From assembly GCA_963667005.1 (NCBI GenBank), contig OY762937.1, positions 930,001 to 994,000 on the forward strand: a stretch of DNA of 64,000 nucleotides, read 5' to 3'. This document shows, piece by piece, positions 60,604-64,000 of this stretch. Both the position numbers and the translations under genes were made by a program. The notes beneath the pieces are model-generated. The model searched no databases. It saw only the letters and a list, made by a program, of their open reading frames with translations, and was not told the origin of the DNA. The first letter of the stretch is position 1. Each line of letters begins with the position of its first letter. Source of the DNA: G963662605 sp963667005. Lineage in GTDB: Bacteria; Bacteroidota; Ignavibacteria; Ignavibacteriales; Ignavibacteriaceae.

Positions 60604-60823
60604 GTTCCATGGGAACGAAATATCTGTAGCCACGGGTGAGCGGAGCGAAGCCCGTGGTAAAGGATTATAATTAAATTATTGAGCCCCGTAGGGGCGGCAT
60701 ATTTGTCTATCTGACTTGTTGTCCGCAGAATTAAAAACATGTGAAATATGTCGTCCCTACGGGACTCCGATTTTTTTGATAATTAAAACCCCGGGTTAAC
60801 ACCCGGGGCTACAGATATTCCGT
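60604..60823. repeat. Inverted pair of REP-like repeats
   Basis: Left copy: GTTCC-ATG-GGAAC (60604-60616), ATCTGTAGCCACGGG...CCCGTGG (hairpin 60630-60657) and GCCCC-GTA-GGGGC (60682-60694). Right copy, pointing back: GTCCC-TAC-GGGAC (60753-60765) and CCCCGGGT-TAAC-ACCCGGGG (60789-60808) followed by CTACAGATAT. The ATATCTGTAG at the left and CTACAGATAT at the right are reverse complements. No gene is seen in 60481-61044. Confidence 0.8.
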
Positions 60824-60851
60824 CGTTACACGACTTAAGATGGGCAAGCAA

Positions 60852-60943
60852 AAGGTGTTCGAACTTGCCCGCCTCAGACGCGGTTCCCGACTTGTCGGGA
60901 GTACCAGCCCGACTCTGCAGTTCTGGCGGGTCGAGAACACCCG
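60852..60943. repeat. Repeat with TCGACCCGCCAGA...GGGCTGGTACT core, inverted copy 2
   Basis: AAGGTGTTCGAACTTGCC at one end, CCCGACTTGTCGGGAGTACCAGCCCGAC inside and TCTGGCGGGTCGAGAACACC at the other. It is the inverted relative of 59132-59204. Confidence 0.8.
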
Positions 60944-60948
60944 AATGG

Positions 60949-60969
60949 ATTCCGGGTCAAGCCCGGAAT
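60949..60969. repeat. ATTCCGGGTCAAGCCCGGAAT palindrome
   Basis: Eight-base arms around TCAAG. It is the reverse-complement form of the element at 57412-57432. This type of palindrome is widespread in bacterial intergenic DNA. Confidence 0.65.
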
Positions 60970-61044
60970 GACATAATAGTGCATATAGCGGTGGTTTGAC
61001 TTTCACTTCTATATATAGTATCTTTACATCATAAGTTTTACATA

Positions 61045-61133
61045 GTATCAAGAGTCCATAAAGGACAGCAACCGAGTTACCAAGACTGCGGTGCTAAAAT
61101 GATACGCGGATAAAGCATCCGAAAATAACTTGG
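61045..61133 (+). ncRNA. SAM riboswitch, SAM-I/IV clan, compact type, upstream of metK-ahcY
   Basis: A full fold can be drawn. P1 pairs GTATCA (61045-61050) with TGATAC (61100-61105). The AGAG junction follows P1. P2 is a very short GTCC-ATAAA-GGAC hairpin (61054-61066). P3 has the SAM-pocket strands GCAACC (61068-61073) and GGTGC (61090-61094), continued as CCGAGT/ACT-G-CGG. Then AAAA leads back to P1. After P1 comes the P5 hairpin CGGAT-AAAGC-ATCCG (61107-61121). The loop of P3 (CCAAG, 61080-61084) is exactly complementary to CTTGG (61129-61133), giving the pseudoknot typical of SAM-IV and SAM-I/IV rather than SAM-I. A terminator follows at once. It should shut down metK-ahcY when SAM is high. 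Confidence 0.88.
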
Positions 61134-61141
61134 ACACACGG

Positions 61142-61188
61142 CCATACTTTTTCTGATGCAGTTATCGAAAGTATGGTTTTTCTATTTT
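61142..61188 (+). terminator. Riboswitch-linked rho-independent terminator
   Basis: CCATACTTT (61142-61150) and AAAGTATGG (61168-61176) make nine perfect base pairs around a 17-base loop, followed by TTTTTCTATTTT. It starts nine bases after the riboswitch pseudoknot strand and about 180 bases before the metK ATG, so it fits transcription attenuation. Confidence 0.88.
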
Positions 61189-61364
61189 AAAGGATTCCGG
61201 ATGCTATGATACGAAAAAAGGCTTTTGCTTTGTTATTCACCGGGAATTTATTTAGTTTTTCAGATTGTTTATTATATAGATAGAAAGCTATTCCGGTTGA
61301 ACACACGCGAAGCAGAGTGCCGGCAGAAATTTTATAATCAATAATAATATCATAAAGGAAACAT

Positions 61365-62513
61365 ATGTCCTATTTCTTCACTTCTGAATCCGTATCGGAA
61401 GGTCATCCGGATAAGGTCTGCGATGCGATTTCCGATAGTATAGTAGATGCTATCTTTTCAAAAGATCCGGAAGCGCGTGTAGCGTGCGAAACGTTTGTTA
61501 CAACCGGTCTGGTTGTTGTCGGCGGCGAAATTACCGTTAAAGAAGGCGTTGATGTTGACTATCAGAGAGTCATCCGCAAAACCATCGCCGATATCGGTTA
61601 TACAAAAGCCGAATATAAATTTGATGCTGAATCATGCGGTATCCTGAACACCATCCACTCACAGTCACGCGACATCGCGATGGGTGTTGATAAAGGCGGT
61701 GCAGGCGATCAGGGAATTATGTTCGGTTATGCTTGTGACCAGACTCCTGAATTAATGCCGATGCCTATCATCTATGCACATAAATTAGTTAAGAAGCTTG
61801 CTGATATCCGCAAGAAAAATCCGAAATTAATGCCGTATCTGCGTCCTGATGCTAAATCACAGGTTACCATTGAATACGACGATAATCATAAACCCCTTCG
61901 TGTTGATGCTATTGTTATTTCAACACAGCACGATGGCGATGCAAAGCAGAAGAAAATTGCAAGCGACGTAAGAGAGATTCTCGTCCCTTCCGTTATCCCT
62001 GCTCATTTGCTCGACAAGAAAACAAAATACTTTGTTAACCCGACCGGTAAATTTGAAATCGGCGGACCTCACGGCGACAGCGGTTTGACCGGAAGAAAAA
62101 TTATCGTTGATACATACGGCGGCTGGGCTCCTCACGGCGGGGGTGCGTTCTCCGGTAAAGATCCTTCAAAGGTTGACAGAAGCGCTACATACGCTGCACG
62201 TCATATCGCGAAGAACGTTGTTAAAGCCGGACTCGCAAAAGAATGCCTCGTACAGATTGCTTATGCTATCGGCGTTGTACAGCCTGTATCTATCTATGTT
62301 GACACTAAAGGTACCGGACTGCTTCCTGATATCGAATTAGCCGCTATCATTAAGAAAGAAGTAGATCTTTCACCTCGCGGAATTATCGAAAGATTGAAAC
62401 TGCGCAGACCGATCTACACGAAGACAGCTGCTTACGGTCACTTCGGCCGCACGGAAAAAGAATTTACATGGGAACAGTTCGACCTCGTTCCGGTGTTTAA
62501 AAAATACGCTTAA
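61365..62513 (+). CDS. metK: S-adenosylmethionine synthetase
   Basis: Makes S-adenosylmethionine from methionine and ATP in the cytosol. At 382 residues it is the usual bacterial length. It opens with [22 protein letters not shown], has [12 protein letters not shown], and the ATP-phosphate loop [41 protein letters not shown] lies between. AAAGGAAACAT precedes the ATG. It lies behind a SAM riboswitch and terminator and is followed 18 bases later by ahcY, so the two are one operon with end-product control. Confidence 0.98.
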   Translation: MSYFFTSESVSEGHPDKVCDAISDSIVDAIFSKDPEARVACETFVTTGLVVVGGEITVKEGVDVDYQRVIRKTIADIGYTKAEYKFDAESCGILNTIHSQSRDIAMGVDKGGAGDQGIMFGYACDQTPELMPMPIIYAHKLVKKLADIRKKNPKLMPYLRPDAKSQVTIEYDDNHKPLRVDAIVISTQHDGDAKQKKIASDVREILVPSVIPAHLLDKKTKYFVNPTGKFEIGGPHGDSGLTGRKIIVDTYGGWAPHGGGAFSGKDPSKVDRSATYAARHIAKNVVKAGLAKECLVQIAYAIGVVQPVSIYVDTKGTGLLPDIELAAIIKKEVDLSPRGIIERLKLRRPIYTKTAAYGHFGRTEKEFTWEQFDLVPVFKKYA

Positions 62514-62531
62514 GTAAATAAAAGGAATTAC

Positions 62532-63833
62532 ATGAGTTCGCTCCCTTATAAAGTTAAAGATATCTCACTCGCTGAGTGGGGTAGAAAAGAAATCAAATTA
62601 GCCGAAGAGGAAATGCCGGGTTTAATGTCTCTCCGTAAAGAGTACGGCAAGGAAAAACCTCTTAAAGGCGCCCGCATTGCCGGTTGTCTTCACATGACTA
62701 TTCAAACTGCTGTGCTTATCGAAACCCTCGTTGAGCTTGGCGCTGAAGTTCAGTGGTCATCATGCAACATCTTTTCAACACAGGATCATGCAGCAGCAGC
62801 TATTGCCGCAGCAGGTGTTCCGGTGTTCGCATGGAAAGGTGAAACCCTTGAAGAAGCAGACTGGTGCATCGAGCAGACATTGTTCTTCGGGCCGGAAAAC
62901 AAACCGTTGAATATGATTCTCGATGACGGCGGCGATTTGACCAACATGGTATTGGATAAATATCCTGAATTGGTAAAAGATATCCGCGGTATTTCGGAAG
63001 AAACCACCACCGGTGTTCACCGCTTGTATGAAAGAGTTACCAAAGGTACGCTCCCGATGCCGGCATTCAACGTGAACGACTCAGTTACCAAATCAAAATT
63101 CGATAACAAATACGGCTGCCGCGAATCACTCGTTGACGCGCTTCGCCGTGCAACCGACTTGATGATGTCCGGTAAGGTTGCCGTTGTCTGCGGTTATGGT
63201 GATGTTGGTAAAGGTTCCGCTCAATCACTCAGAGGCTCCGGTGTCCGCGTTATTGTTACCGAAATTGATCCTATCTGCGCTTTGCAGGCATCAATGGAAG
63301 GCTACGAAGTAAAGACATTGGCTGAAGCAATTCCGGAATGTAACATCGTTGTTACTACAACTGGTAATACCGATATCGTTCGCGGTGAGCACTTTGAATT
63401 GATGAAACACGGTACGGTTGTCTGCAACATCGGTCACTTTGATAATGAAATTGATGTAGCATGGCTTAATGAGCACTACGGCAATACCAAAGAAAATATC
63501 AAGCCTCAGGTAGATAAATATACCATCAAGGGTAATGATATTATTCTTCTTGCTGAAGGCAGACTCGTTAACCTCGGCTGTGCAATGGGACACCCGTCAT
63601 TTGTTATGTCAAACTCATTCACCAATCAAACATTGGCTCAGTTAGAGTTATGGCAGAATTCAAAGAAGTATGAAAACAAAGTTTACATGCTTCCTAAAAT
63701 TCTCGACGAAAAAGTTGCCCGCTTACATCTCGATAAACTCAATGTTAAGCTTGAAGTTTTATCAGAGAAGCAGGCTAAGTATATCGGCGTTACTGTTGAT
63801 GGTCCGTACAAACCGGATTATTACAGATACTAA
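62532..63833 (+). CDS. ahcY: S-adenosylhomocysteine hydrolase
   Basis: Splits S-adenosylhomocysteine into adenosine and homocysteine, removing the product inhibitor of methyltransferases and feeding homocysteine to MetH. The 433-residue sequence includes [61 protein letters not shown] (catalytic Lys and Asp region) and the NAD-binding [17 protein letters not shown]. It ends in the typical KPDYYRY. AAAGGAATTAC precedes the ATG. It is the second gene of the riboswitch-controlled operon and is closed by a strong terminator. Confidence 0.98.
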   Translation: MSSLPYKVKDISLAEWGRKEIKLAEEEMPGLMSLRKEYGKEKPLKGARIAGCLHMTIQTAVLIETLVELGAEVQWSSCNIFSTQDHAAAAIAAAGVPVFAWKGETLEEADWCIEQTLFFGPENKPLNMILDDGGDLTNMVLDKYPELVKDIRGISEETTTGVHRLYERVTKGTLPMPAFNVNDSVTKSKFDNKYGCRESLVDALRRATDLMMSGKVAVVCGYGDVGKGSAQSLRGSGVRVIVTEIDPICALQASMEGYEVKTLAEAIPECNIVVTTTGNTDIVRGEHFELMKHGTVVCNIGHFDNEIDVAWLNEHYGNTKENIKPQVDKYTIKGNDIILLAEGRLVNLGCAMGHPSFVMSNSFTNQTLAQLELWQNSKKYENKVYMLPKILDEKVARLHLDKLNVKLEVLSEKQAKYIGVTVDGPYKPDYYRY

Positions 63834-63857
63834 GATTTCAATGCAATATTGAAAACG

Positions 63858-63888
63858 AAGGGATGGCGAAAGCCATCCCTTTTTTTTA
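63858..63888 (+). terminator. Strong terminator of metK-ahcY
   Basis: AAGGGATGGC, GAAA tetraloop, GCCATCCCTT, followed by a run of eight or nine T. It lies 24 bases after the ahcY stop. Confidence 0.93.
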
Positions 63889-63898
63889 TGTCGTATTC

Positions 63899-63927
63899 CT
63901 AGCCCATGACCGAGGTCATGGGCTAGG
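63899..63927. repeat. Long perfect palindrome TAGCCCATGACC-GA-GGTCATGGGCTA
   Basis: Twelve-base arms around GA. No T-tract follows, and a terminator already lies just upstream. It is read as an intergenic palindromic repeat. Confidence 0.7.
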
Positions 63928-63953
63928 ACTGGTGCATGGAGTGGCTTCATTAA

Positions 63954-63973
63954 CACGGCGCTTCAGCGCCGTG
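63954..63973. repeat. Palindrome CACGGCGCT-TC-AGCGCCGTG, copy 2
   Basis: Differs from 9943-9962 by one loop base, with the same leading TTAA/TAA context. The sequence to the window end (63974-64000) shows nothing further. Confidence 0.75.
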
Positions 63974-64000
63974 AGAGTGAGAGCCTCCTCTTGCTTCGGG

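Noticed and set aside
60481..61000. CRISPR array
   Set aside because: Repeats are palindromic, variable in length and spacing, and inverted in pairs; there are no uniform repeats with unique spacers and no cas genes.
1..64000. Prophage or integrated plasmid
   Set aside because: No integrase, capsid, terminase, portal, replication or partition genes are seen; the only mobile-type gene is the single Y1 transposase.

Overview
The window looks like a chromosomal piece of a Gram-negative bacterium of the Bacteroidota/Chlorobiota (FCB) superphylum, probably Ignavibacteria- or Kapabacteria-like. The reasons are: several secreted proteins end in a type IX secretion (T9SS) sorting domain of the NYPNPFNP...G.Y type; there is a PorZ-like T9SS component, a TonB-linked receptor with an N-terminal carboxypeptidase-regulatory domain, LolC/E-type permeases, Lnt and HldD; and no phage, plasmid or rRNA/tRNA genes are seen. 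Phylum placement is inference from gene content.

Layout. 1-5.6 kb: end of a YfhO-like membrane protein, B12-dependent methionine synthase metH, and heptose epimerase hldD. 5.6-12 kb: an extremely acidic protein, an operon of outer-membrane barrel, Sel1-repeat protein, MOSC protein and acetyltransferase, then a tryptophanase between palindromic repeats. 12-14.2 kb: small secreted proteins, a gene remnant and a Y1 (IS200/REP-type) transposase wrapped in hairpin-rich repeats. 14.2-26 kb: dGTPase, PorZ-like protein, an O-antigen ligase/glycosyltransferase pair, a beta-helix protein and a hybrid histidine kinase. 26-33.3 kb: DUF4905-like protein, AMMECR1 and Memo, then a tightly coupled housekeeping operon era-eamA-acyP-ispF-dedA-lnt. 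33.3-47.2 kb: HAD phosphatase, TonB receptor, a tandem pair of large T9SS cargo proteins, two LolC/E permeases, a T9SS-targeted serine hydrolase. 47.2-54.6 kb: a minus-strand operon running from a DUF4384 protein and a CHASE2 adenylate cyclase through an exported YidD-like protein, two TPR proteins with glycine-rich membrane segments, an ACT protein and a yeast-type cytosine deaminase. 54.8-57.3 kb: a DUF362 protein and a NapH-NapG-like polyferredoxin fusion. 57.3-61 kb: a T9SS cargo protein and a class V aminotransferase embedded in REP-like repeats. 61-64 kb: a compact SAM-I/IV-type riboswitch with terminator ahead of metK-ahcY, then a strong terminator and more palindromes.

How it works together. 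MetH, MetK and AhcY cover three steps of the methionine/SAM cycle, with metK-ahcY under SAM feedback. HldD, the glycosyltransferase, O-antigen ligase, Lnt, LolC/E and PorZ serve envelope assembly; PorZ-type proteins are tied to delivery of the lipopolysaccharide that anchors T9SS cargo, and at least four cargo-type proteins are encoded here. The most interesting items are the riboswitch (a complete fold including a loop-3 pseudoknot can be drawn by hand), the transposase with its matching hairpin repeats elsewhere in the window, the exported YidD-like protein in a cyclase operon, and the polyferredoxin with an internal Tat-like motif.
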